A stretch of 64,000 nucleotides of DNA, taken from assembly GCA_016192145.1 (NCBI GenBank), contig JACPUT010000001.1, forward strand, positions 1-64,000, in the 5' to 3' direction. The notes below the pieces were generated by a model. It saw only the letters and a program-made list of their open reading frames with translations, did not search any database and was not told where the DNA came from. The DNA is from Acidobacteriota bacterium. Lineage in GTDB: Bacteria > Acidobacteriota > Holophagae > Holophagales > Holophagaceae. Shown here one piece after another: positions 26,193 to 35,355 of this stretch (within the stretch, counting starts at the first letter, position 1; each line of letters opens with the position of its first letter). A program made the translations under genes and the position numbers.

Positions 26193-27467
26193 ATGCCCCT
26201 GTCACTGCCACGAGACACCCGCTCCGGGTCTCCCCTGCGGTCCATCCCGATTCCGGGTTCCAAGTCCGTCACCAACCGCGCGCTCCTCCTGGCGGGTCTG
26301 GCTCCGGGCCAATCCCGGCTGGCGGGCGGCCTCGAGGCGGAGGACACGCGGTGGATGCGCGAGGCGCTCGTGGCCTGCGGCATCCGGATCACGGAGCAAG
26401 CCGGCGCCTGGGTGGTGGCCGGGGGGTCGCCCCCGGCGCCCTCCCAGCCGCTCTGGCTCGGCGCCTCGGGCACCTCGCTCCGCTTCCTGCTGCCCTGGCT
26501 CGCACTAGCCGCACTAACGCCGGTGGAACTCCACGGCGATGCCCGCCTCTTCGAGCGCCCCCTCGACCCCCTGCTCGACCCCCTCCAAGCCCTCGGGGCT
26601 CGGGTGTCCCGCACCGACCATGGGCTTCGCATCCTGCCCGCCCCGGCTCCCGCGGCCCCGGTCCGCCTCCAGGTGGATGCCTCGCTCAGTAGCCAGTTCC
26701 TCACCGGCCTGGCCCTCGCCCTCGCCGGGTCGCCTCAGGGCGGCACCCTCACCTGGACGGCCACCAGCAGCCCCACCTACTTGGAACTCACGAACACCTG
26801 GCTCCACCGCTTCGGCTGTGACGCCCGCCTGGACGCGACCTCCTGGCAGATCCCCGGGGGGGCGCTGCACCCCCTCCACGCTCGCCTTCCCGGCGACTGG
26901 AGCGGCGCCGCCGCCTTTTACGCCGCGGCCGCCCTCACGGGCCGGGAGATCACGCTGGGGCCCTGGGATCCCGGGGATCCCCAAGGGGACCGGGCCCTCC
27001 TGCAGATCCTCGCCCACGCCGGCGCGCAGGTCGAGGTGCGGAAGGATCCCGCGGGGGACGAGCACATCACGCTGCGGGGCCCGCTGGGGCGCGGACTCAT
27101 CGCCGACCTGGAGGCCTGCCCGGATCTCGGGCCCGTGCTCGCCGCCGTCGCCGCCTGCGCGCCGGGGCCCAGCCTGCTCACGGGCCTCCACACCCTGCCC
27201 CTGAAGGAGTGCGACCGCCTGGACGCCAGCGCCGAGCTGGTGCGGTGGTTCGGGGGCCGGGCCGAGGTGGAGGGCGATCACACCCTGCGGATCACGCCCG
27301 GGAACACCCCGTCCTCCCGCGCACCCTTCGACCCGCGCAACGACCATCGGATGGCCTTTGCCGCCGCCGTGGGCGCCCTCGTCCACGGCGGTGAGCTCCT
27401 GCATCCCGGTTGCGTGGCCAAGACCTTCCCCCACTTCTGGGAATCCTGGGCGGAGATGCTGGGATGA
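26193..27467 (+). CDS. aroA: 3-phosphoshikimate 1-carboxyvinyltransferase (EPSP synthase)
   Basis: AroA transfers the enolpyruvyl group of PEP to shikimate-3-phosphate in chorismate synthesis. The 424 residues contain the N-terminal PGSKSVTNRALLLAG substrate loop near residue 21, GASGTSLRFLLP near 90 (usually GNAGTAMRFL), ERPLDPL, SSQFLTGL, the KECDRLDA motif near 330 and NDHRMAFAAAVGA near 385. All catalytic regions are present. TTGAAT-N16-TAGGCT just upstream may be a promoter. Its stop codon overlaps the start of the sigma-54 activator gene (ATGA), an unusual partnership for a shikimate enzyme. Confidence 0.95.
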   Translation: MPLSLPRDTRSGSPLRSIPIPGSKSVTNRALLLAGLAPGQSRLAGGLEAEDTRWMREALVACGIRITEQAGAWVVAGGSPPAPSQPLWLGASGTSLRFLLPWLALAALTPVELHGDARLFERPLDPLLDPLQALGARVSRTDHGLRILPAPAPAAPVRLQVDASLSSQFLTGLALALAGSPQGGTLTWTATSSPTYLELTNTWLHRFGCDARLDATSWQIPGGALHPLHARLPGDWSGAAAFYAAAALTGREITLGPWDPGDPQGDRALLQILAHAGAQVEVRKDPAGDEHITLRGPLGRGLIADLEACPDLGPVLAAVAACAPGPSLLTGLHTLPLKECDRLDASAELVRWFGGRAEVEGDHTLRITPGNTPSSRAPFDPRNDHRMAFAAAVGALVHGGELLHPGCVAKTFPHFWESWAEMLG

Positions 27468-30400
27468 GGGCCGCCTGGCTCGGCTCCTGGAAGGCCCCCT
27501 GGGGCCTCGGGCGCGGACGCCGCTGGGGGGATCTGCCCTGGGCCCTCTCGGCGCTGGGCCAGGCCTGGCTCATGGGAGGGCAGGAGGGGCGGTGGCCCCG
27601 CGTGGATTGGGAGGCCCGCCTGCCCTTCGGACCGCGGCCCTCCGGGGAGGTCCGAAGCTGGGGGCGCCGCCCCGAGGCCGCCTGGGTGGCCCTGCTGCGC
27701 CATGGCCGCGCCCAGGCCAACCCCCTGGCCGAGGGCGAGGACGACTCCCCTTGCCTGCACCGGGCCTGGGAGGGCCTCCTCGAAGGTGACGCCCTGCCCC
27801 TGCTGTGCCTGGGAACCGCCCTCCTGGATCGCCGCACGCGGGCTGCCTGGATCCCGCTGCTGGGCGCGGTGGAGCCCGACGGGACGCTGCGCCTCCCCCC
27901 CTTCCTCGAGCCCCTCGTGCCCTCCGCATTCCGCCCCCTCCCGCCGGGCTGGTGGGAGGATCTGCTGGGGCGCATGGATTCCGAAGGCCGCCTGCTGCCC
28001 CTGGGTCCACCCCATCCCGCCATCGGACAGATCGACCTCGGGCTTCTGGAGCCCTTCAGTCTTCCGGAGGCGCCAGCCATCCTCGGAGCGCACCCGGGCC
28101 TCGGCCGCCAAGTAGCACCCGGACATTGGATGCTGGCCCCCTTCCTGCGTGGCTGGGGGCGGGGCTGGGGGCCCACCCCCGAGGTGCTGGCCCACCTGGT
28201 ACCGGCCGGGCTGGCCCATGGGGATGCCCCCGAGCCCGGCCTGGACTTGCTGCTTCAGGGCAAGATCCCCTCCGCACCCTGGGAGGGGTGGATGGAAGCC
28301 CTCCATTCCGAGTTCGGCGCCCGGGCCCCCTTCGCCCTGCCGGCCCGCACGGGGCACCCCACCTGGGACCGCCTCCGCGCCTATTGGGGCGGCTCCTTGC
28401 CCAAGGCGGCGACGCCGGGTTATCCCCTCGGCACCGATCCCCACCCCTGCGCGGATCCCTTCCACTGGCTCGCCGCCGGGCAACACCACCTCCGGCTCCA
28501 GGAGCCCGGCCCCGCCCACGATCACTTCGGCCGGGCCCATGCCCACTTCCTCTCGCAGCGCGCCCGCACCTGGGCGGAGCGCGCGGCCCAGCTCGCGGGC
28601 GCTTGTGCCCTGGAGCTCGGCGACCTCGTCACCCATGAGCGGTGGCATCGGCTCTCGGGCAGATCGGCCCCCGCCCAACTCCGCCTGGAAACGGGCCGGG
28701 CCCTCACCCACCCCGAGGGGGCCCCCGGTGCCCTCGAGGCGGCTCGCGCCCTCCTGCGCAAGGACCCCCGCCACCCCCAGGCCTGGGCCTTCCTCGGCGA
28801 TCACGGGTTGGCCTCGCGGGACAGGTCCCTCGTCGAGGAGGCCCTGGCTCAGGTTCGGGATCCTGCCCGGCGGTCCCTCTACGAAGCTTTCCTGTCGGCG
28901 GAGCTGCCGCCCAGCCCCGGCGAGCCCTCCACGCCGGAAACCCGGATCCAGTGGGCCCGCCTCGCCTTCCGCGCCGGCCGGTGGACGGCGGAGCAGGTCT
29001 TCGGGACCTTCGAGGCCTGCGCCAACCGGCTGCTCCATCTGGAGGTGGGGCTGGAGGTGCTGGAGGCGGATCCCGAGGCTCGCACTCCCCAGCGCCTGCT
29101 GCAGCTCCAATCCATCGCCAAGCGGGCCGGGGCCGAGCCCGCCTTCCTGCGGCTCTGCTCCTTCTGGCCCCGGCTCCCTGCTTGGCCCGAGGAGCCCGAA
29201 CCCATCCTGGCCCGGGCCCAGGCGCTCCTGAGGGGCTCCGGGTTGCCCATCCGCGTCATCTGGGGCGAGCTCAGCCCCCAGGTGCTGGGCGCGGGCGAGG
29301 CGCCGCCCGAGGGCCTCATCGAGATGGCCTTCCGGGATCAGGAACTTCCTCCCCTGCAGGTGGGTGGGCGCGTATGGATCTCCCACCGCCTCACCTGGGA
29401 GGGCGCCGCTGTCGGCGTGGTGCTCGTGGGGCTGGACCCGGCCGAAGACCTGCACCTGCCACCGTGGCTACCCCTGCTCGCGCCCTGGGTGGCCCGGCTC
29501 GCGGCCCAACCCGCCGAGGCGGAGGCCACCCGCGTGGAGGGCCAGCTCCTCCTGACGGATGGCAGCGAGCCCATGGCCTCGCTCCTGAAGACCCTCAACC
29601 AGGTGGCGCCCTCCCGGCTTCCGGTCGTGCTGCTGGGCCCCAGCGGCACGGGCAAGGAGCTGGCGGCCCGGGAGATCCACCAGCGCAGCGGCCGCACCGG
29701 GAAATGGGTGCCCGTGAACTGCGCGGCCTACGCCGAGGGCGTGCTCGAAAGCGAGCTCTTCGGCCACGTCAAAGGGGCCTATACGGGCGCCAGCCGGGAT
29801 CGGCAGGGGCAGCTGGAGACCGCCAGCGGCGGCACCCTCTTCCTCGATGAGGTCGCCGACCTCTCGCCCCGATTGCAGAGCCTCCTGTTGAGGGCCCTCC
29901 AGGAAGGCGAGATCCAGCGGGTGGGCTCCGACCGCGTGATCCGCGTGGATCTGCGCATCGTCGCCGCCACCCACAAGGATCTCGAAGGCATGGTCGCCAC
30001 CGGCGCCTTCCGGGCGGACCTCTGGTACCGGCTCCAGGGCTCCGTGCTCCGCATGCCCCCGCTGGCGCACCGCCGCCACGAACTCCCCTGGCTCCTCCCG
30101 CGCATCGCCGCCCAGGTGGCCCGGGAGGGCGGCCTGCCCCTGCCGGAGCTGGCGCCGGGGTTGGCGCGCAGCCTCGCTCAGCTGCCTTGGCCCGGGAACA
30201 TCCGGGAACTCCGCCACGCCCTTCACCGCGCCATGCTTCGCGCCGGCCACGAGCCCCTGGCGCCCCGCCACTTCCCCGAGCTGGAGATCCCCACGTCCGA
30301 AGCGGATTCCTGGGCCTCGGCCACGCGTCGCTTCCAAAGGGAGCTGCTCCTCGATTCGTTGCGGGCTCACGGTCACCAGGTCTCTGAAGTGGCCCGGGCC

Positions 30401-30481
30401 CTGGGGCTCGCGCGCCCCGCTCTCTACGCCACGGCGAAGCGATTGGGCCTCGACCTCTCGGAGCAGCGGCGCCGGAGCTGA
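27464..30481 (+). CDS. Sigma-54-dependent transcriptional activator with very long N-terminal region
   Basis: A 1005-residue bacterial enhancer-binding protein. The AAA+ domain begins near residue 720: Walker A GPSGTGKE, the sigma-54 contact loop as GAYTGA near 771 (usually GAFTGA), Walker B LFLDEVAD near 792, and DLWYRLQ where DLYYRLN is common. A Fis-type helix-turn-helix ends the protein (VSEVARALGLARPALYATAKRLGL). The first 700 residues hold no receiver or clear GAF domain; the centre has TPR-like helices (QAWAFLGDHG, RIQWARLAFRAGRWTAEQV), perhaps a protein-interaction sensor. It starts inside the aroA stop (ATGA). It faces the end of the polysaccharide operon, which it may or may not control. 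Confidence 0.9.
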   Translation: MRAAWLGSWKAPWGLGRGRRWGDLPWALSALGQAWLMGGQEGRWPRVDWEARLPFGPRPSGEVRSWGRRPEAAWVALLRHGRAQANPLAEGEDDSPCLHRAWEGLLEGDALPLLCLGTALLDRRTRAAWIPLLGAVEPDGTLRLPPFLEPLVPSAFRPLPPGWWEDLLGRMDSEGRLLPLGPPHPAIGQIDLGLLEPFSLPEAPAILGAHPGLGRQVAPGHWMLAPFLRGWGRGWGPTPEVLAHLVPAGLAHGDAPEPGLDLLLQGKIPSAPWEGWMEALHSEFGARAPFALPARTGHPTWDRLRAYWGGSLPKAATPGYPLGTDPHPCADPFHWLAAGQHHLRLQEPGPAHDHFGRAHAHFLSQRARTWAERAAQLAGACALELGDLVTHERWHRLSGRSAPAQLRLETGRALTHPEGAPGALEAARALLRKDPRHPQAWAFLGDHGLASRDRSLVEEALAQVRDPARRSLYEAFLSAELPPSPGEPSTPETRIQWARLAFRAGRWTAEQVFGTFEACANRLLHLEVGLEVLEADPEARTPQRLLQLQSIAKRAGAEPAFLRLCSFWPRLPAWPEEPEPILARAQALLRGSGLPIRVIWGELSPQVLGAGEAPPEGLIEMAFRDQELPPLQVGGRVWISHRLTWEGAAVGVVLVGLDPAEDLHLPPWLPLLAPWVARLAAQPAEAEATRVEGQLLLTDGSEPMASLLKTLNQVAPSRLPVVLLGPSGTGKELAAREIHQRSGRTGKWVPVNCAAYAEGVLESELFGHVKGAYTGASRDRQGQLETASGGTLFLDEVADLSPRLQSLLLRALQEGEIQRVGSDRVIRVDLRIVAATHKDLEGMVATGAFRADLWYRLQGSVLRMPPLAHRRHELPWLLPRIAAQVAREGGLPLPELAPGLARSLAQLPWPGNIRELRHALHRAMLRAGHEPLAPRHFPELEIPTSEADSWASATRRFQRELLLDSLRAHGHQVSEVARALGLARPALYATAKRLGLDLSEQRRRS

Positions 30482-30548
30482 AGCCCACTCGCCCGCTATG
30501 CCATGGCCAAGGTCTCGGGGCTGATTTCGCGACGGAACGACGGAGCCG

Positions 30549-31856
30549 CTATACCATCCAGGTCGGCTTGGCCTCGACACCGCCGGGGCTCCTCCTGCTC
30601 CGGTCGCGGACCCAATCCCGGGATTGCCAGATCCGTTCGAATCCGGCGATGAGGACCTCCGCGGTTTCCGCCTGCAGCCCGAAAGCCTGGTGGCCGCGTG
30701 CGAAGGCGTAGCGCAGCTCTCCTTCGCACGTCTCAAGGAGGGCCCCATCGTAGGCCTGCAGGTGAGGCTGCATATCGCAGTTGAAGATGAAGTACGGCTG
30801 GGTGCCGAAGATTGGCAGCGCCGCGGGCCCCGAAGGGGAGCCCAGGTGGAAGGCCGCGCCGTCGATGAGGGCCAGATCCTGGAGGACCGAGGTGTTGGAG
30901 TCCTTGGAGAACACGACGTTGGAACGGCTGCGGAGGGTGTCATCCGCTTCCGAGGAGGCGCAGGTGATGACGAACTGAACCGGGAGCCTCCCCTCGCAGT
31001 GCCGGAACAGGGCGTCCCACGCCGCGAGGTTGGAATTTCGATGGGTGTGAAAATGGGGATTGTTCCGCAGGTTCACCGTGACGGGAACCCGCCCGACTGC
31101 ATGGGTCCGGTAGAAGGACTCTGCCCAGCTCCTCAGGTGGTCGCTGAAGCGGAGTGCCGGGATTCGGCCTTCCCGGGCGTAGAAACGGTGCACGAGCTTG
31201 AAGATGTCGTAGAACATATAGTGCTTTGCCCGTAGCGCTTCCAACGTGGGCCAGATGGGCCGCTCGAGGCCCCGGCGCTCCACGAATCGGTCGAAGGCCT
31301 CCTGGTCCGTGAACACGTGCACCTCCTGCAGGCCAGGCAATAGCTGGATCTGAGGGAGAAAGGTCATCAGGTGGAAGAGGTGGTTATCGGCGGAGACGAG
31401 GCTCGCCATGATGGGGTCCTGGGGCACCTGCTTCGGATCACTGATGAAGCACCAATCGATGCCATCGCAACCGGCCTCCTCCGCGGCCACGAGCGCGCCC
31501 GTCATGTAAATAAGCAGATCCCCGATGTTGTAGGGCTGCACCGCGTAATCCACCACCACCAGGAGGGCGCCCTTCGGTTCGGGGGGGGCTTGCCGCTCGA
31601 AAAAGCGGGTCGCCTGCCTCAGCAGGTCGGGCGCAGGGCCTTCCGGTTCCAGCGTGGCGGCCCGGCCCAGGTGCATCAGTGCCTCGGCCTTCCGGCCCTC
31701 CTGCCAGCAGATGATCCCCAGCTCCCGGTGGGCCACGGCGTCTCCGCCCCCCTCCAACACGGCCAGGCAGGCCCGCTCCGCTCCGAAGAGGTCGCCCTGC
31801 TCACGGAGCTCCTGGGCAGCGGTCCGGAGCCGATTCAGCTCCTCGAATCCCGTCAT
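30549..31856 (-). CDS. TPR-containing protein of unknown function, last gene of polysaccharide operon
   Basis: A 435-residue soluble protein. Residues 5-95 form two or three TPR-like helices (AQELREQGDLFGAERACLAVL, AVAHRELGIICWQEGRKAEA). The rest looks like a two-Rossmann-domain enzyme. It has LVVVDYAVQPYNIGDLLIYM near residue 98, VTVNLRNNPHFHTHRNSN near 265 and an IDGAAFHLGSPSGPAALPIFG stretch near 345. That last stretch recalls the donor-binding end of GT-B glycosyltransferases such as fucosyltransferase-like proteins. I do not assign an activity. It lies 3 bases after the nucleotidyltransferase-coding operon member on its right, so a role in glycan assembly is likely. Confidence 0.6.
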   Translation of the reverse strand: MTGFEELNRLRTAAQELREQGDLFGAERACLAVLEGGGDAVAHRELGIICWQEGRKAEALMHLGRAATLEPEGPAPDLLRQATRFFERQAPPEPKGALLVVVDYAVQPYNIGDLLIYMTGALVAAEEAGCDGIDWCFISDPKQVPQDPIMASLVSADNHLFHLMTFLPQIQLLPGLQEVHVFTDQEAFDRFVERRGLERPIWPTLEALRAKHYMFYDIFKLVHRFYAREGRIPALRFSDHLRSWAESFYRTHAVGRVPVTVNLRNNPHFHTHRNSNLAAWDALFRHCEGRLPVQFVITCASSEADDTLRSRSNVVFSKDSNTSVLQDLALIDGAAFHLGSPSGPAALPIFGTQPYFIFNCDMQPHLQAYDGALLETCEGELRYAFARGHQAFGLQAETAEVLIAGFERIWQSRDWVRDRSRRSPGGVEAKPTWMV

Positions 31857-31859
31857 GGT

Positions 31860-32570
31860 TCAGGCCTCCGGTGCCAGGTAGCGATCGTCGATCTGGGCCT
31901 GAGCGTAACTGGGTGGCGAGCCGATGTCCCGGTGATAGACGTCGTTGAGATAGGTCCCCATGCGACCCACGAGCGCGGGGATCAGCTCCGTGCTCAAGTC
32001 CGGTCTCGGCCCAAACCCCGCCAGGAGATCCAGCACCTCCGGCTCGAAGAGGTAGACGGCCCCATTGGCGAGGCGGCTGCGCGGCTGGCGGGGCTTCTCC
32101 TCGAAGGCACGCACGATCCCCCGCGCATCCACCTCAACGATGCCGCAGGATTCCGGCGCATCCGTCTCGAAGGTCAGCATCGTCGCGAGGCAGCCTCGCG
32201 GCCGCTGCTCATGGGTGTCGATGAAGGCTGCCACGTCGAAGCGGGATAGGTTGTCCGCGTGGATCACCATGCAGGTACCGCCCTCAAGGAAGGCGCGGTT
32301 GCCCAGCACGGTGCCACCCGTTCCCAGGAGCTCCGGCTCATGCACCGTTTGCACGGAGGCTCGGAGCGGATGGGCCGATAGGAAGGCCTCCACCTGGTCC
32401 GCGTGGTGATGCGTGTTCACGAGCAGGGGCCCCACGCCGGCCTCCGTCAGGAGCCGCAGCCAGTAGTCGAGGAGCGGGCGGCCCCGCACGGGCACGAGGC
32501 ACTTGGGCGTGCGATCCGTGAGTGGTCGCAGGCGCGTGCCCAGGCCCGCCGCCAACAGGAGGCCCCTCAT
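31860..32570 (-). CDS. Sugar-1-phosphate nucleotidyltransferase (HddC/GMP-like)
   Basis: A 236-residue nucleotidyltransferase with the N-terminal loop LLLAAGLGTRLRPLTDRTPK and the LVPVRGRPLLDYW segment. The metal-site HADN lies near residue 105 and EKPRQP near 160. Length and motifs match the short mannose/heptose-1-phosphate guanylyltransferases (HddC type) rather than longer RmlA or GalU. Next to a GmhA-like isomerase and an HldE-like protein in the same operon, activation of a heptose-1-phosphate is plausible, but the sugar and nucleotide cannot be read from sequence. GGGAGGG lies upstream of the ATG at 32570. Confidence 0.82.
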   Translation of the reverse strand: MRGLLLAAGLGTRLRPLTDRTPKCLVPVRGRPLLDYWLRLLTEAGVGPLLVNTHHHADQVEAFLSAHPLRASVQTVHEPELLGTGGTVLGNRAFLEGGTCMVIHADNLSRFDVAAFIDTHEQRPRGCLATMLTFETDAPESCGIVEVDARGIVRAFEEKPRQPRSRLANGAVYLFEPEVLDLLAGFGPRPDLSTELIPALVGRMGTYLNDVYHRDIGSPPSYAQAQIDDRYLAPEA

Positions 32571-32595
32571 CCGGCGATCCCTCCCAACGGCGAGC

Positions 32596-34092
32596 TCAAT
32601 GCAGGACCTCCCGGGCGAGCTCCACGTGGGTGAGGGGCACGTTGCCCAGGCGCCCCACCTGGCAGGCGGCGGCGACGGAGCCCAGGTAAGAGGCTTCCCA
32701 GATGTCGGCGCCCACGGCGAGGCCCATGGCCGCACAAGTGAGGAAGGAATCCCCGGCCCCGGCTGGATCCTTGGGAGCCAAGTTTAGGGCCGGCAGACGG
32801 TCCGTCGGCCACTTCTTCGCCTCGTCGAGGCCGGCCTGGATGAGTACCCCCTCCGCCCCGAGGGTGATCACGACATTCTCCGCCCGGGATTTCGCGCGCA
32901 GCTTGTCCGCCAGCACCACGAGGCCCGAATCGAAGTCCTGCAGGGCGAGGCGCGCCTCCCGTTCCGTGGGCGTCACGAGCTTCATCCCCTTGAACCGGGA
33001 AACGTCGCCCATCTGCGAGGAGGACTGGCTGTCCGCGGCCATGAGGACGCCGCGCTTGTTGCAGGCGGTCTGGATGCCCTGGATGAGGGACTGGGGCAGG
33101 CAGCCGTAATTGAAGTCCGCGAAGAGGAGGAGGTCCACGTCCCCCAACACGGCCTTCACGTCCGCCAGGATCCGATCCCGGATCGCCACGGGGATGTCGT
33201 GCTGGCGCAGGTGGCTCACGCGCAACAGCGTTTTTTGGGTGGCCCGGAAGCGCTGCTTCAGCGTGGTTGGGCGGCTGTCGTCCTCGAAGCCGTGGAAGTC
33301 GATGTGGAAGGCCTCCATGCTCTCCCGCACGAAACCCGCCGTGTCGTCGCGCCCAAGCACCGAGAGGAAGTGAACCTGTTTGCCCAGGCTCCTCGCATGG
33401 GCCGCCACGATGCCCGCGCCCCCCACGAAGCGTTCCTGCAAGATGGGCGTCACCACGATGGTGGGGTCCTCCTGGGACATACCCAGGGCGTCGCAGGTGA
33501 TGTACTCGTCCACGATCGTGTCACCCAGGACGCAGACCCGCAGATCCTTCATGCGCTCGAGGATGTCCAGGGCCCGCTCGGAACCGACGCCGTGTCGGGC
33601 GAGGTAATCCTTGGGTTTGCGGATGGTGGTGAGGTTCATCTCCTGGAATTCCTGCCGCATGAGGTCCACGGAGGAGAAGGAGATGTCGCCGGAGCCGAAG
33701 AGCAGTTTTCCACCGTAGCCCGCCACCACCTCCGTCTCATCGTTGACGCCCTGCTCGTGCTCGGCCCCCTTCACGACGAGATCCGGCCGCAGGGCGCTGA
33801 TGAAGCGGGTGGGCTCGTCCCGGAGCACGAAGGCGTGATCCACCCAGTGGATGGCCTGCACGCCCTCAAGGCGCAGCTCTTCCGCCAGATAGGCGCCGCT
33901 GGAGCCGCCGCCCAGGATGCCCACCACGAGGAAGTCGCCGCACTCCCGGGCGAAGCGCAGGAGGCGCAGGTGGCCCGGATGGAGGATGTTGAAATTGCCG
34001 GAGACGAAGACGAGGCGCTGCCCAGGTACGGTGGAGACCCGGATGGCTCGGATGGCCTCCTCGCTGGTGGGATGCAGGGCGGTGCCAGTCAT
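32596..34092 (-). CDS. HldE-like bifunctional protein with reversed domain order (cytidylyltransferase-type domain then PfkB kinase)
   Basis: A 498-residue fusion. Residues 25-165 form a nucleotidyltransferase of the HIGH superfamily (VFVSGNFNILHPGHLRLL; the H-x-G-H is HPGH). Residues 185-498 form a PfkB/ribokinase-type kinase with VLGDTIVDEY, FVGGAGIVAAHARSLG, PTEREARLA and the catalytic DPAGAGDSFLT. In E. coli HldE the kinase comes first, so the order is inverted here. HldE phosphorylates heptose-7-phosphate at O-1 and adenylylates heptose-1-phosphate; similar chemistry is expected, perhaps on another sugar. The start overlaps the stop of the upstream methyltransferase gene (ATGA). Confidence 0.85.
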   Translation of the reverse strand: MTGTALHPTSEEAIRAIRVSTVPGQRLVFVSGNFNILHPGHLRLLRFARECGDFLVVGILGGGSSGAYLAEELRLEGVQAIHWVDHAFVLRDEPTRFISALRPDLVVKGAEHEQGVNDETEVVAGYGGKLLFGSGDISFSSVDLMRQEFQEMNLTTIRKPKDYLARHGVGSERALDILERMKDLRVCVLGDTIVDEYITCDALGMSQEDPTIVVTPILQERFVGGAGIVAAHARSLGKQVHFLSVLGRDDTAGFVRESMEAFHIDFHGFEDDSRPTTLKQRFRATQKTLLRVSHLRQHDIPVAIRDRILADVKAVLGDVDLLLFADFNYGCLPQSLIQGIQTACNKRGVLMAADSQSSSQMGDVSRFKGMKLVTPTEREARLALQDFDSGLVVLADKLRAKSRAENVVITLGAEGVLIQAGLDEAKKWPTDRLPALNLAPKDPAGAGDSFLTCAAMGLAVGADIWEASYLGSVAAACQVGRLGNVPLTHVELAREVLH

Positions 34093-35345
34093 CGGAACTC
34101 CACGCGGGGAAGGGGCACGAGGAAGGCACCACCCAGCTCTCGATAGGCCTGCTGGCGGGTGAGGATGGCGTCCGCATAATTCCAGGCGAGGATCACCACC
34201 ACGTCCGGCCGCCGGATGAGGAGCTGCTCCGTGGGGAGGACGGGGAGGGCCGAGCCGGGGGCGAAGGTGCCGTGCTTCCTCGCGTTGTCATCCACGAGGA
34301 AGTCCAGAAACTCGTGGAGGCCGAAATAGTGCATCAGGGTGGTCACCGTGGCGGAGGCCCCGTAGCCCGCGATCCGCTTCCCCTGGGTTCGGAGTTCCGT
34401 GAGGCGGGCCCGCAATTCCGCGCGCACGGCCTGCAGCTCGGCCGCGAAGGCCTGGTAGGTGGCGAGCCTGCCAATCCCCCTCGCGGCTTCCATGGCCATG
34501 CGCTCGCCCACACTGGGGGCCACGGCCCGGTGCCCTCCGAGGAGCTGGACAACGCCCCGGAAGGAGCCTCCTTTCGTGGGGATGGCGAGGACATCCACCA
34601 GCTCCAGGCCATGGGCTCGGAAGAACTGCGCCATGGGAGCGATGGCGTGGTAGCAGAGGTGCTCGTGGTAGACGGTGTCGAAGAGGCGCCGCTGGAGGAT
34701 GTCCGGCAGGTAGCTCACCTCGAAGGCGAAGAGCCCGTCGGGGGCCAGAAGCGCCGCGATGCCGTCGGCCATGTCCCCCAGGGCATCGCTGTGGGCGAAG
34801 ACGTTGTTGGCCGTCACGAGGTCCGCGGGTCCCTGCTCGTCCCGGATCCGGAGGGCCAGTTCCCGGGTGAAAAAAGCCGCGATGGTCGGGATGCCCGAGG
34901 CCGTCGCCTTCTCCGCGATGCGCTGGGCCGGATCCACACCGAGCACGCGATGGCCTGCCCCCTGGAAGGCCCGCAGGAGGGTGCCATCATTGCTCCCGAT
35001 CTCGACGACGTGGGCTGGGCCCTTCCAACCCGCCAGGGCGGCCACTTCCATGGCGTAGGCCTTGAAGTGGGCCACGAGCCCCAGGGAGACGGAGGTCTCG
35101 TAGGTGTACTGGCGGAAGAGCACCTCCGGATCCACCACGTCACAGAGCTGCACGTGGCCGCAGGCCTCGCAGAGGTAGAGGTCCAGGGGGAAGCGGGGTT
35201 GGTCCGCGGAGGCCTCGGCGGAGTCCAGGTAGGCGTCCGCCACGGGGGTGGGGGGATAGGGCACGGCCAGTACGACCCGCGACGACCCGCAGAGACGGCA
35301 GTCGGTCCGGTGGGTGACCGGCGAGGTGGGCAAGGGCGTCAGCAC
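34089..35345 (-). CDS. Zinc-binding C-methyltransferase (sugar methyltransferase)
   Basis: A 418-residue SAM-dependent enzyme of the sugar C-methyltransferase class (NovU/TylC3 type). It has an N-terminal zinc-binding cluster (CRLCGSS near residue 17 and CEACGHVQLC near 55), SAM motif I VVEIGSNDGTLL near residue 109, a YHEHLCYHAI catalytic-region motif near 200 and a C-terminal Rossmann domain (IAGYGASATVTTLMHYFG). These enzymes add a methyl group at C3 or C5 of a keto-sugar nucleotide. A GTG at 35345 starts just before the zinc domain; no ATG is suitably placed. It follows the SDR gene by 10 bases. Confidence 0.88.
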   Translation of the reverse strand: MLTPLPTSPVTHRTDCRLCGSSRVVLAVPYPPTPVADAYLDSAEASADQPRFPLDLYLCEACGHVQLCDVVDPEVLFRQYTYETSVSLGLVAHFKAYAMEVAALAGWKGPAHVVEIGSNDGTLLRAFQGAGHRVLGVDPAQRIAEKATASGIPTIAAFFTRELALRIRDEQGPADLVTANNVFAHSDALGDMADGIAALLAPDGLFAFEVSYLPDILQRRLFDTVYHEHLCYHAIAPMAQFFRAHGLELVDVLAIPTKGGSFRGVVQLLGGHRAVAPSVGERMAMEAARGIGRLATYQAFAAELQAVRAELRARLTELRTQGKRIAGYGASATVTTLMHYFGLHEFLDFLVDDNARKHGTFAPGSALPVLPTEQLLIRRPDVVVILAWNYADAILTRQQAYRELGGAFLVPLPRVEFR

Positions 35346-35355
35346 GCGGGGACGA

